Counted from the first letter of the stretch, positions 15,390 through 22,225 are shown. The stretch: 22,751 nt of DNA from an uncultured Candidatus Saccharibacteria bacterium (GCA_947253285.1 CAMXXV010000008.1:1-22751), one strand, 5' to 3'. Program-made: numbers and translations. Notes: generated by a model from the letters alone, not told the origin.

Positions 15390-16761
15390 AGCCACACGCA
15401 GCGCGGCCACCCCAAGCTACAATGAGGAGCACGCCAGCGGCAAAGTTCCGCCGCAAAATGTTGACGCCGAGATGTCACTGCTCGGCTCTATCTTAACCGA
15501 CCAAGAAGTGCTGGTTGACGTGGGTGACAAAGTCAACGCCGACGACTTTTATGACACGCGCCACGCCACGATTTACCGCGCCATTTTGCGCCTTTACGAG
15601 CGCCACGCGCCCATCGACATGCTGACTCTCGGCAACGAGCTGAAGAATAACGGCGAAATCGAAGGCATTGGCGGCATTCAATACCTCGGTGAGCTTGCCA
15701 ACCTCGTGCCAAACTCAGCACACGCCGTGGAATACGCCAACATTATCGCCACCGCCGCCGTCCGGCGCCGCCTGATTAGTGCCGGCGCACAAATCACCAA
15801 GCTCGGCTTTGACCAAGGCGAAGACGTACAAAAGGTATTAGCGCAGGCCGAAGCCAACCTCTTTTCAGTAAGCGAAATCTCACAAAAGACCGACCTAGTC
15901 AAAATCGACTCCATCCTATCTAGCTCGTTTGACCGCATGGAAGAATTGCACCGCAACAAAGGCACTTTGCGCGGCCTACCAACGGGCTTTAAGGACCTTG
16001 ACACTCTCACCGCGGGTCTCCAGAAGTCCGACCTCATTATTCTTGCCGCACGCCCAGCCATGGGTAAGTCAACCTTCGCGCAGAACCTCGCCTACAACTC
16101 AGCCCGCAAGAGCGGTCAAGCAGTGCTCATTTTCAACCTTGAAATGAGTAACGACCAAACCGTTGACCGCATGGTAGCCGAGGCCTCGGGTGTGAACAGC
16201 TGGAATATTCGCACCGGTAATTTGACCGAAGAAGACTTCGCCAAAATCTCCGACGCCATGGGCGAGATGGCCGAAGTACCAATTTACTTCAGTGATAAGC
16301 CCGGTATGTCCATTCTTGAGATGCGCACCATGGCGCAGCGCCAAGCCCACAAGACGCCGCTGGGGCTCATTATTGTCGACTACTTGCAGCTAATGAGTGG
16401 TAGTAAAAACTACGGCGACAACCGCGTGCAAGAGGTGAGTGAAATCTCACGTGGCCTTAAGCTCATCGCCCGCGAGCTCAACGTGCCAGTTGTGGCGCTT
16501 TCACAGCTCAGTCGTACCGTAGAGCAACGCCCTGACAAGCGCCCAATGCTCTCTGACCTCCGCGAATCCGGTTCCATCGAGCAGGACGCCGATATCGTGA
16601 TGTTCCTCTACCGCGAAGACTACTACAATCCCGACACTGAGCGCCAGCACATCACCGACCTCATTATCGCCAAGCACCGTAACGGTCCGACCGGCAACGT
16701 CGAGCTTTACTTCCATCCAGACCAGCTGAAGTTCATGTCACTTGAAAAGAAACGCCAATAA
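15376..16761 (+). CDS. dnaB: Replicative DNA helicase DnaB
   Basis: 461 residues, normal length. The N-terminal primase-interacting domain is recognisable from PPQNVDAEMSLLGSIL through LGELANLVPNSAHAVEYA. The RecA-like domain has ARPAMGKST with K231 as the Walker A lysine, FNLEMS, the Walker B-like DYLQLM (D335), SRGLKLIARELNVPVVALSQLSR, and RPMLSDLRESGSIEQDADIVMFLYR with LIIAKHRNGPTG near the C-terminus. All ATPase elements are intact, so it should unwind the replication fork as a hexamer. Its start lies inside the end of dnaX in another frame, implying coupled translation of two replisome parts. No intein is present. A terminator hairpin follows. Confidence 0.98.
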   Translation: MTNSKATRSAATPSYNEEHASGKVPPQNVDAEMSLLGSILTDQEVLVDVGDKVNADDFYDTRHATIYRAILRLYERHAPIDMLTLGNELKNNGEIEGIGGIQYLGELANLVPNSAHAVEYANIIATAAVRRRLISAGAQITKLGFDQGEDVQKVLAQAEANLFSVSEISQKTDLVKIDSILSSSFDRMEELHRNKGTLRGLPTGFKDLDTLTAGLQKSDLIILAARPAMGKSTFAQNLAYNSARKSGQAVLIFNLEMSNDQTVDRMVAEASGVNSWNIRTGNLTEEDFAKISDAMGEMAEVPIYFSDKPGMSILEMRTMAQRQAHKTPLGLIIVDYLQLMSGSKNYGDNRVQEVSEISRGLKLIARELNVPVVALSQLSRTVEQRPDKRPMLSDLRESGSIEQDADIVMFLYREDYYNPDTERQHITDLIIAKHRNGPTGNVELYFHPDQLKFMSLEKKRQ

Positions 16762-16771
16762 TTACTAATAA

Positions 16772-16791
16772 AGCCCCTCGCTGAAGGGGCT
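16772..16791. terminator. Hairpin terminator between dnaB and the glycosyltransferase gene
   Basis: AGCCCCT and AGGGGCT form a 7-bp stem with a 6-base loop between two converging genes. The flanks are A/T-rich on both sides (AATTTATTG after it, TTATTAGTAAT on the other strand), so it may work weakly both ways. Confidence 0.75.
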
Positions 16792-16809
16792 AATTTATTG
16801 CTAAAGAGT

Positions 16810-18333
16810 TTATTTCTCCGCCGACTGAGCCGGCTGCGCGTCACCGTAGTAAATGCGCGCGAGCACTGGGTGATTTTTACGCCAGCCCGCTAGCACCGAC
16901 CGCTCTTTTAGCTGCTTTTCATCTGGGCGGAAGTTTGCCGACCCGAGCACCGCCATCTTCCTGTTCTCTTTGAAGTCCGACATTCTCAACTGGTCAGCCG
17001 CACTCGCCCCAATTACCGTCACATGGTGGTGTGACTGCACAGCATAATAGAGGTCAATTTTATCATCCGGCACCACTAGAACTTCAATACTTCTGTCTTT
17101 AGATAGCTGATACGCCATTTGATACTCCTCGTTGTAGCTATAAACCACTGGCGCATGATAATTAAGCGCCGCAAAATAGCGCTCCGAATTAAACCAGCCA
17201 AGTGAAATAATCAGCGCCGAGAGCGGAATCAGGGCAAACGTCCGCGCGTACGGATTGCGCGGGAAGAGGGTATACCAGCGGTCGATGATATCGCCAAGGC
17301 CCAGCACCACCATCAAAGTCAGCGGAATAAAGAGCAGTGCCACCATGGCTGGCTGCAAGAAAGCGGCGAATAATAACAAAATCAAGCGCGAACGTACCGA
17401 CGCAAAATGGCTCGCCAGCACCCAAATCCCCCAAATGGCCAGCGCCGTGTCTACCAGTGTCAACAGTCCCACTGGCAATAAATATGGCGCGCCATTTAGG
17501 TGGATAAAGCCCAGTACTGCCATCACGGCGCCACCGAGGTCGGCCAAATTGTGGCTCGGCAACAATAACATCTGCGACACTAAGTTAGCCTTGCCGCCAT
17601 GCAAAATATCCATCGCAAGCGACGCAAACCACGGCAACCACAGCACCACGCCCGCCACCAAATAAGCAAGGTAGGCACCCTTGTGCTCCTTAAACAGCAA
17701 CCGCCCCCGCGGATGCACCAGTGTTGCCAACAAAAGAACCACTACTGCTAAAAAGCCGCCTGGCAAGTATGGCAAAAGCGCCAACACCACCACCAAGCAC
17801 CACTGCGCCAAGCGCAACCGCCACTTCGACAACGTGCGATTTAGCACTAGATAACCGTTGTACAACGCAATACTGAGCAAGCAAGCCGTCATTACCACCG
17901 GAGTCGCTTCGCGACCCAAGCACAAAAAGCCTGCGCTCGACGCCATTAAGAAGCCCGCAATCACTGCCAACGACGGCTTACGCATCCGCCAAATTAACGC
18001 CATCATGACACCAATGGTCACCAGCGCTAAAATTGCTGCTGGTAAGCGCCAAGCAAACACGCTGCGCCCCAGTAACTGCGTACTAGCGACTTCGGCCGCC
18101 ATCCACGGCCAATTCGCCACATAATTCAGCCGCGACGAATCACGGTAGAGCATCGCCGACTTGATACTACTCACGTGTGCCACATTGGCTTCTTCGGCTG
18201 CCGACAAACCGTTTGGCATCGTGTCTAAATTGCTAAAAATCATCGTTAGCGCAAACAACGCCAAACAAATAATTGACCACCAGTACCGGTACCGATAGAG
18301 CCAACTATGCTTCAGCATAAATTTACGCATCAT
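16810..18333 (-). CDS. GT39/ArnT-like membrane glycosyltransferase
   Basis: About 507 residues with roughly 10-11 membrane helices. Near the N-terminus an acidic segment after the first helix (NGLSAAEEANVAH) is in the place of the catalytic acidic motif of GT-C enzymes. FAWRLPAAI and LGREATPVVM match the pattern of PMT_2/ArnT-like proteins (RLPxxL and R-x-x-x-P). Such enzymes move sugars from polyprenyl-linked donors to lipids or proteins on the outer side of the membrane. An in-frame ATG at 18342 was rejected: it overlaps the -10 box at 18341-18346, so the start is the ATG at 18333 or the next at 18330, giving a leaderless mRNA. The C-terminal 90 residues are soluble. The family call is good; the substrate is unknown. 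Confidence 0.83.
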   Translation of the reverse strand: MMRKFMLKHSWLYRYRYWWSIICLALFALTMIFSNLDTMPNGLSAAEEANVAHVSSIKSAMLYRDSSRLNYVANWPWMAAEVASTQLLGRSVFAWRLPAAILALVTIGVMMALIWRMRKPSLAVIAGFLMASSAGFLCLGREATPVVMTACLLSIALYNGYLVLNRTLSKWRLRLAQWCLVVVLALLPYLPGGFLAVVVLLLATLVHPRGRLLFKEHKGAYLAYLVAGVVLWLPWFASLAMDILHGGKANLVSQMLLLPSHNLADLGGAVMAVLGFIHLNGAPYLLPVGLLTLVDTALAIWGIWVLASHFASVRSRLILLLFAAFLQPAMVALLFIPLTLMVVLGLGDIIDRWYTLFPRNPYARTFALIPLSALIISLGWFNSERYFAALNYHAPVVYSYNEEYQMAYQLSKDRSIEVLVVPDDKIDLYYAVQSHHHVTVIGASAADQLRMSDFKENRKMAVLGSANFRPDEKQLKERSVLAGWRKNHPVLARIYYGDAQPAQSAEK

Positions 18334-18340
18334 CAATATC

Positions 18341-18349
18341 ATTATAACA
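18341..18349 (-). promoter_or_regulatory. Extended -10 promoter of the glycosyltransferase gene
   Basis: TGT-TATAAT on the minus strand, 7 bases before the ATG at 18333. It forms the left half of a perfect palindrome with the ebfC promoter. Confidence 0.78.
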
Positions 18350-18351
18350 TA

Positions 18352-18360
18352 TGTTATAAT
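18352..18360 (+). promoter_or_regulatory. Extended -10 promoter of ebfC-recR
   Basis: TGT-TATAAT, 25 bases before the ATG at 18386. The resulting leader of about 19 bases contains AAGGAGG (18375-18381), a full Shine-Dalgarno sequence 4 bases before the ATG. Confidence 0.8.
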
Positions 18361-18385
18361 TGAGATGATAACTTAAGGAGGATTT

Positions 18386-18685
18386 ATGGCCGGATTTAAA
18401 GACCAAATGGAAATGCTAAAGAAGATGCGCCAAGCGCAGAAAGAACTTAAGAAGGAGATTGTTGAAGTTGAGGCAGGCGACGGCGCCATCACCATTCAGT
18501 TCAATGGCGAGCTCAAGGTGGTAGACGTTAAAGTCAACCCTGACCTCATCGACCTCAATAAAAAGGGCGAACTCGAAGCCTGGATTAAGGCCGCAATTCA
18601 GGATGGCCTCAAGGCAGCACAAGACGTCGCTGCGGAAAAAGTTAAGCCACTGATGGGTGGCATGATGGGCGGCCTCGGGCTCTAA
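18386..18685 (+). CDS. ebfC: YbaB/EbfC nucleoid-associated protein
   Basis: 99 residues, the usual size. The N-terminal helix with MLKKMRQAQKELKKEIVEVEAGDG and the central sheet VTIQFNGELKVVDVKVNPDLID are typical of the family, followed by the C-terminal helix (IQDGLKAAQDVAAEK) and a Met/Gly-rich tail. These proteins form dimers that bind DNA. The ebfC-recR pair is a widely conserved gene order, often behind dnaX; here a glycosyltransferase gene on the other strand separates it from dnaX-dnaB. The stop codon shares a base with the recR start (TAATG), so the two are translationally coupled. Confidence 0.93.
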   Translation: MAGFKDQMEMLKKMRQAQKELKKEIVEVEAGDGAITIQFNGELKVVDVKVNPDLIDLNKKGELEAWIKAAIQDGLKAAQDVAAEKVKPLMGGMMGGLGL

Positions 18686-19314
18686 TGCCAGGGGGCAAAG
18701 CTAGTTTACCGCGGGCGCTGGTTGAATTAATTGACGCCTTTAGTGCGCTGCCGGGCGTGGGCGCCAAGACGGCCGAGCGCTATGCTTACGCATGCTTAAA
18801 GGGTGACCGCAAAAAGGCCGCCAAGCTGGCCGCGGCGCTCAGCTCATTGCACGACAGCGTCAAGCGCTGCCCAGTTACCTTCGCCCTGATTGACGCCGAC
18901 GAGCCCGTCTCGCCGCTTTACAGCGCGCCCGACCGCGACCGCACCACCGTTGCGGTGGTTGAAGACCCGTTCGATGTCCTCGCTATTGAGGGCACCAACT
19001 TATACAAGGGAACTTACCACGTTTTGGGCGGCGTAATTTCGCCAATTGACGGCGTGGGGCCAGAGGCACTTCATATCCCCGAGCTCATTGACCGCATTAA
19101 GCACGACACCGTGCAAGAGGTAATTCTTGCCACCAACGCCAGCGTGGAAGGCGAGTCCACCGCACTCTACATTCAAAAACAGCTCGAGCAAGCCGACCTT
19201 AGTGGTGTCAAAATCAGCCGCTTGGCACGCGGCATCCCGATTGGCGTTGACCTTGAATACACCGACCAAATTACCCTCGGCCATGCTCTCAGCGGCCGCA
19301 AGCTCTTGCAATAA
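18685..19314 (+). CDS. recR: Recombination mediator protein RecR with degenerate zinc finger
   Basis: 209 residues, close to the usual 200. Helix-hairpin-helix LPGVGAKTAERYA (22-34), Toprim domain with VVEDPFDVLAIE (91-102), GVGPEALHI, EVILATNASVEGESTALYI, and the C-terminal RLARGIPIGVDLEYTDQITLGHALSGRKLL are all intact. RecR works with RecO and RecF to load RecA at gaps. The four-cysteine zinc finger is degenerate: C62 remains, but the other positions hold T65, S76 and Y79 when aligned by eye with E. coli RecR. The fold around it may have become metal-independent. Function in recombination is likely kept, since the other motifs are strong. Confidence 0.96.
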   Translation: MPGGKASLPRALVELIDAFSALPGVGAKTAERYAYACLKGDRKKAAKLAAALSSLHDSVKRCPVTFALIDADEPVSPLYSAPDRDRTTVAVVEDPFDVLAIEGTNLYKGTYHVLGGVISPIDGVGPEALHIPELIDRIKHDTVQEVILATNASVEGESTALYIQKQLEQADLSGVKISRLARGIPIGVDLEYTDQITLGHALSGRKLLQ

Positions 19315-19327
19315 GGCTAAAGAAAAT

Positions 19328-19350
19328 CCCGCCAATGTAACATTGGCGGG
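19328..19350 (-). terminator. Intrinsic terminator of the 209-residue membrane protein gene
   Basis: CCCGCCAATG and CATTGGCGGG form a perfect 10-bp stem with a 3-base loop. On the minus strand it is followed by ATTTTCTTT, a T-rich tail. On the plus strand no T run follows, so its effect on recR is less certain. Confidence 0.85.
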
Positions 19351-19356
19351 GAGTTA

Positions 19357-19986
19357 CTACTTCTTCTTAGGAAGATTGTCGGCGGTTGCCACATCATTCG
19401 ACTGAGCCATAGTTTTAACAGTGCTTTTAGCACCATCATTTGACTTCGCCACACGCTTGAACTCGTTTGATTCGGAAAAATCACCCATAAAAGCATCAAT
19501 TGGCTTCTTCGGCATTTCCGACATGCGGTCCAATGGTGAAGGGATAGCCTTCGAACGCGGCTTCAAATTAGCAAGTTTATCACCTCTTTCGGCAAATTCA
19601 TTTGGATAAATCATGTTATATTTATCGTGACGAACTAGCTCCGAGCGGGCGTAGAAGTTATTGCCGTAAATGAACACCAGCAGGGCAATGTAGGCGAAAA
19701 CCGCCGCAATGCACAATGGCGCCAAGCAATAAATTACCCCGTACGCGGCAGCTGATTCTTGCACAAACCGGTTAAACACCAGATATAGCACTACATTCAT
19801 CACACTGCCCGCTAGCAGGTAAAACGCCGCACGACGCAGCGCCCGATAGGCCGCCAGCTTACGCCGGTAAAGTTGTTTAGTGTACTTAACTCTTATCTTG
19901 CTGACCGCGAGTGCCACGAGTATGACCACAATCACGGCGAGTATCAACTTAAATACAACTTGCATAACGGTTACCATATCAATCAT
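19357..19986 (-). CDS. Membrane protein with long cytoplasmic-type tail, unknown function
   Basis: 209 residues from the ATG at 19986. The open frame extends to 20241, but an AGGAG ribosome binding site (19996-19992) and a -10 box further upstream (20059-20051) favour this start; the longer form would overlap the divergent gene and its promoter. Three hydrophobic segments (about 12-31, 53-72 and 81-108) are followed by a hydrophilic tail of about 100 residues, ending in KKK and rich in Ser, Asp and Lys (for example PIDAFMGDFSESNEFKRVAKS). A basic stretch lies between helices 1 and 2. No family is recognised. It converges with recR over a shared terminator region and diverges from the DHH phosphoesterase gene. 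Confidence 0.72.
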   Translation of the reverse strand: MIDMVTVMQVVFKLILAVIVVILVALAVSKIRVKYTKQLYRRKLAAYRALRRAAFYLLAGSVMNVVLYLVFNRFVQESAAAYGVIYCLAPLCIAAVFAYIALLVFIYGNNFYARSELVRHDKYNMIYPNEFAERGDKLANLKPRSKAIPSPLDRMSEMPKKPIDAFMGDFSESNEFKRVAKSNDGAKSTVKTMAQSNDVATADNLPKKK

Positions 19987-20050
19987 TTCAGCTCCTAAAT
20001 TGTAGGTAGAACGTAAAGTTCTCTTTGCAGCCTTTCTACAAAGTACTTGT

Positions 20051-20059
20051 ATTATACCA
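20051..20059 (-). promoter_or_regulatory. Extended -10 promoter of the 209-residue membrane protein gene
   Basis: TGG-TATAAT on the minus strand. It predicts a leader of about 58 bases containing the AGGAG site, one of the few long leaders in this window. The divergent promoter at 20092 is 33 bases away. Confidence 0.75.
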
Positions 20060-20091
20060 TAAAATGCTAATGTTGTCCAGCCCCAGAATAG

Positions 20092-20100
20092 TGCTATAAT
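20092..20100 (+). promoter_or_regulatory. Extended -10 promoter of the DHH phosphoesterase gene
   Basis: TGC-TATAAT ending 7 bases before the ATG at 20108; a leaderless mRNA is predicted. Confidence 0.8.
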
Positions 20101-20107
20101 ATAGATA

Positions 20108-21220
20108 ATGATTTTGAACGATAAACAACGGGGCTGGATTAATTCCGCCCGCAAAATTTTAGTCTTGCAGGCCGAGAACCCTGACGGCGATTCCATTGGC
20201 TCAGCGCTTGCGCTTGAAGAAATTTTAAGTGGGCTTGGCAAACAAGTTGCGCTACAGTGCCCAGTACAAACGCCAACTTACCTCCGTTACATCAAGGGCT
20301 GGGACCGCGTCCAGCTCGACATTGACCCAAGCTGCGACATGGCCATCATCGTTGACACCTCAGCTAAGACGCTGATGGGCAAGACCACCGACGACCCCGT
20401 GGCGATGAACTTCCTCAGCTCTCACCCCGTGCTAGTGCTCGACCACCACGTGGGCGTGGACACCGATTTACCGTTCCCAGCCGATTACATCATCAGCGAC
20501 ACCGCCGTTTCGACTGGCGAGCTCATCTTTGACATCTGCGAAGAAGAGCAGTGGCACATCAGCCCACTGGCCGCCGAACTAATGTTTATCTCTATTCAGG
20601 CCGACTCTCTCGGTCTCACCACACCAGCCACCACGGCCGGCAGCTTCTTTGCTTGTAGCAAGCTAGTCACCGCCGGTGCTAACCCAGCCGCCATCGAAGA
20701 AGAGCGCCGCGAGCTAATGAAAAAGTCGCCACGCATTCTTGAGTACAAGGGACGGCTGATTGAGCGCATTGAATACTTTAACGACGGCCGCACCGCCTTG
20801 ATTCACGTGCCATTTGACGAGGTCCACGAGTATAGCAACGAGTACAATCCAACCATGCTGGTGCTCGACGAGATGCGCCTCGTGATTGGCGTTGACCTTG
20901 CCATCGGTATCAAGACTTACCCAGACGAAAAAATCACCGGCAAAATTCGCGCCAATGCGCCGCTTGCCAACCTCCTCGCCAAGTCATTTGGGGGCGACGG
21001 ACACCCTTACGCCGCGGGCTTCCGTACTTACGGCACATACGACGAGTTCCTACCAGAGTTAATTCAAGCGCTTGACCGCCTTTATGCCGAGTACGATAGT
21101 CAGCAGGCCGAGCAAAGTGCCACTAGCGCCGCCGAACAAGCGGTGCAGCAGGCCGAGCAGGCGACCGAGCACGCCAGCCTCAGCCACGGTATCAATTTAG
21201 GCAATTTCAGAGTAAAATAA
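20108..21220 (+). CDS. DHH-family phosphoesterase (NrnA-like)
   Basis: 370 residues with DHH and DHHA1 domains. Motif I is ENPDGDSIGS with D26 and D28, motif II IIVDTS with D83, motif III DHH at 112-114, a motif IV-like ISIQADSLGLTT, and the DHHA1 signature GGDGHPYAAGF near residue 300. The family cleaves short RNA or DNA, pAp or cyclic dinucleotides using two manganese ions; nanoRNase/pAp-phosphatase is the closest guess. The metal-binding His that usually begins motif I (H-x-x-P-D) is Ala here (A22), so the metal site differs or the enzyme is weakened. An extra Gln/Ala/Glu-rich tail (about 335-360) may form a helix. The start is fixed by the -10 box 7 bases upstream. Confidence 0.9.
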   Translation: MILNDKQRGWINSARKILVLQAENPDGDSIGSALALEEILSGLGKQVALQCPVQTPTYLRYIKGWDRVQLDIDPSCDMAIIVDTSAKTLMGKTTDDPVAMNFLSSHPVLVLDHHVGVDTDLPFPADYIISDTAVSTGELIFDICEEEQWHISPLAAELMFISIQADSLGLTTPATTAGSFFACSKLVTAGANPAAIEEERRELMKKSPRILEYKGRLIERIEYFNDGRTALIHVPFDEVHEYSNEYNPTMLVLDEMRLVIGVDLAIGIKTYPDEKITGKIRANAPLANLLAKSFGGDGHPYAAGFRTYGTYDEFLPELIQALDRLYAEYDSQQAEQSATSAAEQAVQQAEQATEHASLSHGINLGNFRVK

Positions 21221-21279
21221 AATAATAATATAAGCCTTTTGCCGTAGATTCGAGCAACCATCTTGTAAATTACGGTATC

Positions 21280-21337
21280 AAAAAAGACGATTCAGCGACC
21301 GCAAACTATAGGTGCTCGCGACCGAGAATCGCCTTAT
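21280..21337 (-). ncRNA. Small hairpin RNA, unit 1
   Basis: A 58-nt RNA predicted to start at 21337 with AUAAGGCGAUUC and end in six U (21285-21280). The closing stem AAGGCGATTC/GAATCGTCTT has one C-A mismatch at the fourth pair. The inner part has GGTCGC on the 5' side and GCGGTCGC on the 3' side, around the variable sequence GAGCACCTATAGTTTGC. Promoter at 21344-21372. Confidence 0.8.
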
Positions 21338-21343
21338 GCTTCT

Positions 21344-21372
21344 AGTATATTGAACAAAGCACAAAAAGTCAA
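21344..21372 (-). promoter_or_regulatory. Promoter of sRNA unit 1
   Basis: -35 TTGACT (21372-21367), 17-base spacer, -10 TATACT (21349-21344). Same spacer type as units 5 and 7 (TTTGTTCAA before the -10). Confidence 0.82.
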
Positions 21373-21391
21373 ACGGATTCTATATAGTATC

Positions 21392-21448
21392 AAAAAAGAC
21401 GATTCAGCGACCGCAGCCAAACGAGGCCACGACCATGAATCGCCTTAT
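21392..21448 (-). ncRNA. Small hairpin RNA, unit 2
   Basis: 57 nt from 21448. The closing stem AAGGCGATTC/GAATCGTCTT ends in six U. The variable apex GGCCTCGTTTGGCTGC forms GCC/GGC; unit 6 has GAC/GTC at the same place, a compensatory change. Confidence 0.8.
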
Positions 21449-21454
21449 AATTCC

Positions 21455-21483
21455 ATCCTACCAAACTCCAGATAGGAAATCAA
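21455..21483 (-). promoter_or_regulatory. Promoter of sRNA unit 2
   Basis: -35 TTGATT (21483-21478), 17-base spacer, extended -10 TGG-TAGGAT (hexamer 21460-21455). Confidence 0.75.
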
Positions 21484-21501
21484 GCGAATTTTATACAATA
21501 C

Positions 21502-21558
21502 AAAAAAGACGGTTCATCCACCGCAGAATATGCACCCCACGACCATGAATCGCCTTAT
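21502..21558 (-). ncRNA. Small hairpin RNA, unit 3
   Basis: 57 nt from 21558, ending in six U. The apex GGGGTGCATATTCTGC is identical to that of unit 4. The 3' inner part reads GGTGGATGAA, as in unit 6. The closing stem AAGGCGATTC/GAACCGTCTT has one mismatch and one T-G pair. Confidence 0.78.
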
Positions 21559-21564
21559 GTTTTT

Positions 21565-21593
21565 ATTCTACCAAACCCCGGGCAGAAAATCAA
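21565..21593 (-). promoter_or_regulatory. Promoter of sRNA unit 3
   Basis: -35 TTGATT (21593-21588), 17-base spacer, extended -10 TGG-TAGAAT (hexamer 21570-21565). Confidence 0.8.
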
Positions 21594-21612
21594 CTGGATT
21601 TTTATACAATAC

Positions 21613-21669
21613 AAAAAAGGCGATTCAGTGACCGCAGAATATGCACCCCACGATCCCAAATCGCCTTAT
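21613..21669 (-). ncRNA. Small hairpin RNA, unit 4
   Basis: 57 nt from 21669, ending in six U. The closing stem AAGGCGATT/AATCGCCTT is fully paired over 9 bp with G-C at pair 4. The inner GTG/CAC pairing replaces the GCG/CGC of units 1, 5 and 7. The apex is identical to that of unit 3. Confidence 0.82.
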
Positions 21670-21675
21670 ACCCCT

Positions 21676-21704
21676 ATACTACCAAACCCTGGGAAGAAAG
21701 TCAA
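21676..21704 (-). promoter_or_regulatory. Promoter of sRNA unit 4
   Basis: -35 TTGACT (21704-21699), 17-base spacer, extended -10 TGG-TAGTAT (hexamer 21681-21676). Confidence 0.8.
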
Positions 21705-21723
21705 TTGGATTTTTATACAATAC

Positions 21724-21780
21724 AAAAAAGACGATTCAGCGACCGCGTGCCATCAGGCTCGCGACCCCAAATCGTCTTAT
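21724..21780 (-). ncRNA. Small hairpin RNA, unit 5 (divergent from the 113-residue gene)
   Basis: 57 nt from 21780, ending in six U. The closing stem AAGACGATT/AATCGTCTT is fully paired with A-U at pair 4, where units 4 and 7 have G-C: a compensatory change. The apex GAGCCTGATGGCACGC pairs GCC with GGC around TGAT. Confidence 0.83.
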
Positions 21781-21786
21781 GCTTCT

Positions 21787-21815
21787 AGTATATTGAACAA
21801 AGCACAGAAAGTCAA
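21787..21815 (-). promoter_or_regulatory. Promoter of sRNA unit 5
   Basis: -35 TTGACT (21815-21810), 17-base spacer, -10 TATACT (21792-21787). It is identical to the unit 7 promoter over at least 37 bases and is back-to-back with the promoter of the 113-residue gene. Confidence 0.83.
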
Positions 21816-21857
21816 CCCCCAGCAAAATATCTCCTATTACATTTCGTAAACATAGGC

Positions 21858-21863
21858 TATACT
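21858..21863 (+). promoter_or_regulatory. -10 promoter of the 113-residue gene
   Basis: TATACT, giving a short leader that contains AGGAGG (21870-21875), 8 bases before the ATG at 21884. No good -35 was recognised. Confidence 0.6.
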
Positions 21864-21883
21864 AATATCAGGAGGATTCACAA

Positions 21884-22225
21884 ATGAGGAAGAGGGGAGT
21901 GCCGCCAAAGATTATTAGACGAGGTCGTAACATATATACTTTCTACAAGAAAAATAAGGGTGACAAGATATACTGGGTAGACCATTATGCAATAAACTTC
22001 ATCACAAACGAGCCTGATGTTATTGATGGTGAATTACTGATTTCCTTTAACCGCCATAATATGCTTGACCTCTGGCGCGACTATCCGTGGAATTTTACGC
22101 CAGAACAAAAAGCGTTATTTGATAAAGAAAATCCGTATTGGGCAAACTTCTTCGAGCGCCGCAATGGAACGGAGCCACCGATAGTTGATGAAAATGGCGT
22201 TGGCACGATACACTTAAACGACTAA
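21884..22225 (+). CDS. Unknown protein of the sRNA-array locus, copy A (113 residues)
   Basis: A soluble protein without membrane helix or signal peptide, not recognised. It has a basic N-terminus (MRKRGVPPKIIRRG), a strand-like IYWVDHY (29-35), GELLISFNRHNMLDLWRDYPW (from about 49) and an aromatic, acidic segment with TPEQKALFDKENPYWANFFERR. Trp, Tyr, Phe and His are unusually frequent. It uses AGG, AGA and ATA codons and is more AT-rich than the replication genes, suggesting transfer from elsewhere. It has a strong AGGAGG site. It is divergent from sRNA unit 5, and unit 6 is transcribed toward its 3' end. A second copy starts at 22540. Given the setting it could be a toxin, immunity or RNA-binding protein, but nothing in the sequence proves any of these. 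Confidence 0.82.
   Translation: MRKRGVPPKIIRRGRNIYTFYKKNKGDKIYWVDHYAINFITNEPDVIDGELLISFNRHNMLDLWRDYPWNFTPEQKALFDKENPYWANFFERRNGTEPPIVDENGVGTIHLND

Larger units (their letters stand above)
18341..18360. repeat. Perfect 20-bp palindrome formed by two divergent -10 boxes
   Basis: ATTATAACAT followed by ATGTTATAAT. Each half is an extended -10 element for the gene on its own side, with the hexamers only 8 bases apart. Two polymerases could not occupy both at once. Confidence 0.85.
21221..21883. repeat. Gene-free stretch holding sRNA units 1-5
   Basis: No protein gene is supported in this 663-base stretch. From 21280 to 21815 it is filled by five tandem units spaced 110-112 bases apart, each with a hairpin, six A on one side (U on the minus strand) and a minus-strand promoter. 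The first 60 bases hold only an A/T-rich run and an imperfect hairpin at 21242-21275 (CCGTA with TACGG, ATT with AAT), which may be a decayed unit. The last 68 bases are the promoter and leader of the 113-residue gene. Confidence 0.9.
21779..21924. repeat. Duplicated divergent-promoter block, copy A
   Basis: Runs from the start of sRNA unit 5 through the first 13 codons of the 113-residue gene. It is almost identical to 22434-22580: 37 bp and then 107 bp without a mismatch by eye, separated by a few changed bases and a 1-base indel. Identity stops abruptly inside the coding region. Confidence 0.88.

Noticed and set aside
18334..18342. First ATG of the glycosyltransferase frame
   Set aside because: The codon overlaps the -10 hexamer (18341-18346) and so cannot be in the transcript.
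19987..20241. 85-residue N-terminal extension of the minus-strand membrane protein
   Set aside because: It would span the promoter at 20051-20059 and overlap the divergent DHH gene; the ATG at 19986 has an AGGAG site.
21628..21849. 73-residue plus-strand open frame
   Set aside because: It runs across two sRNA units and their promoters, has no ribosome binding site, and its peptide is just the translated repeat.
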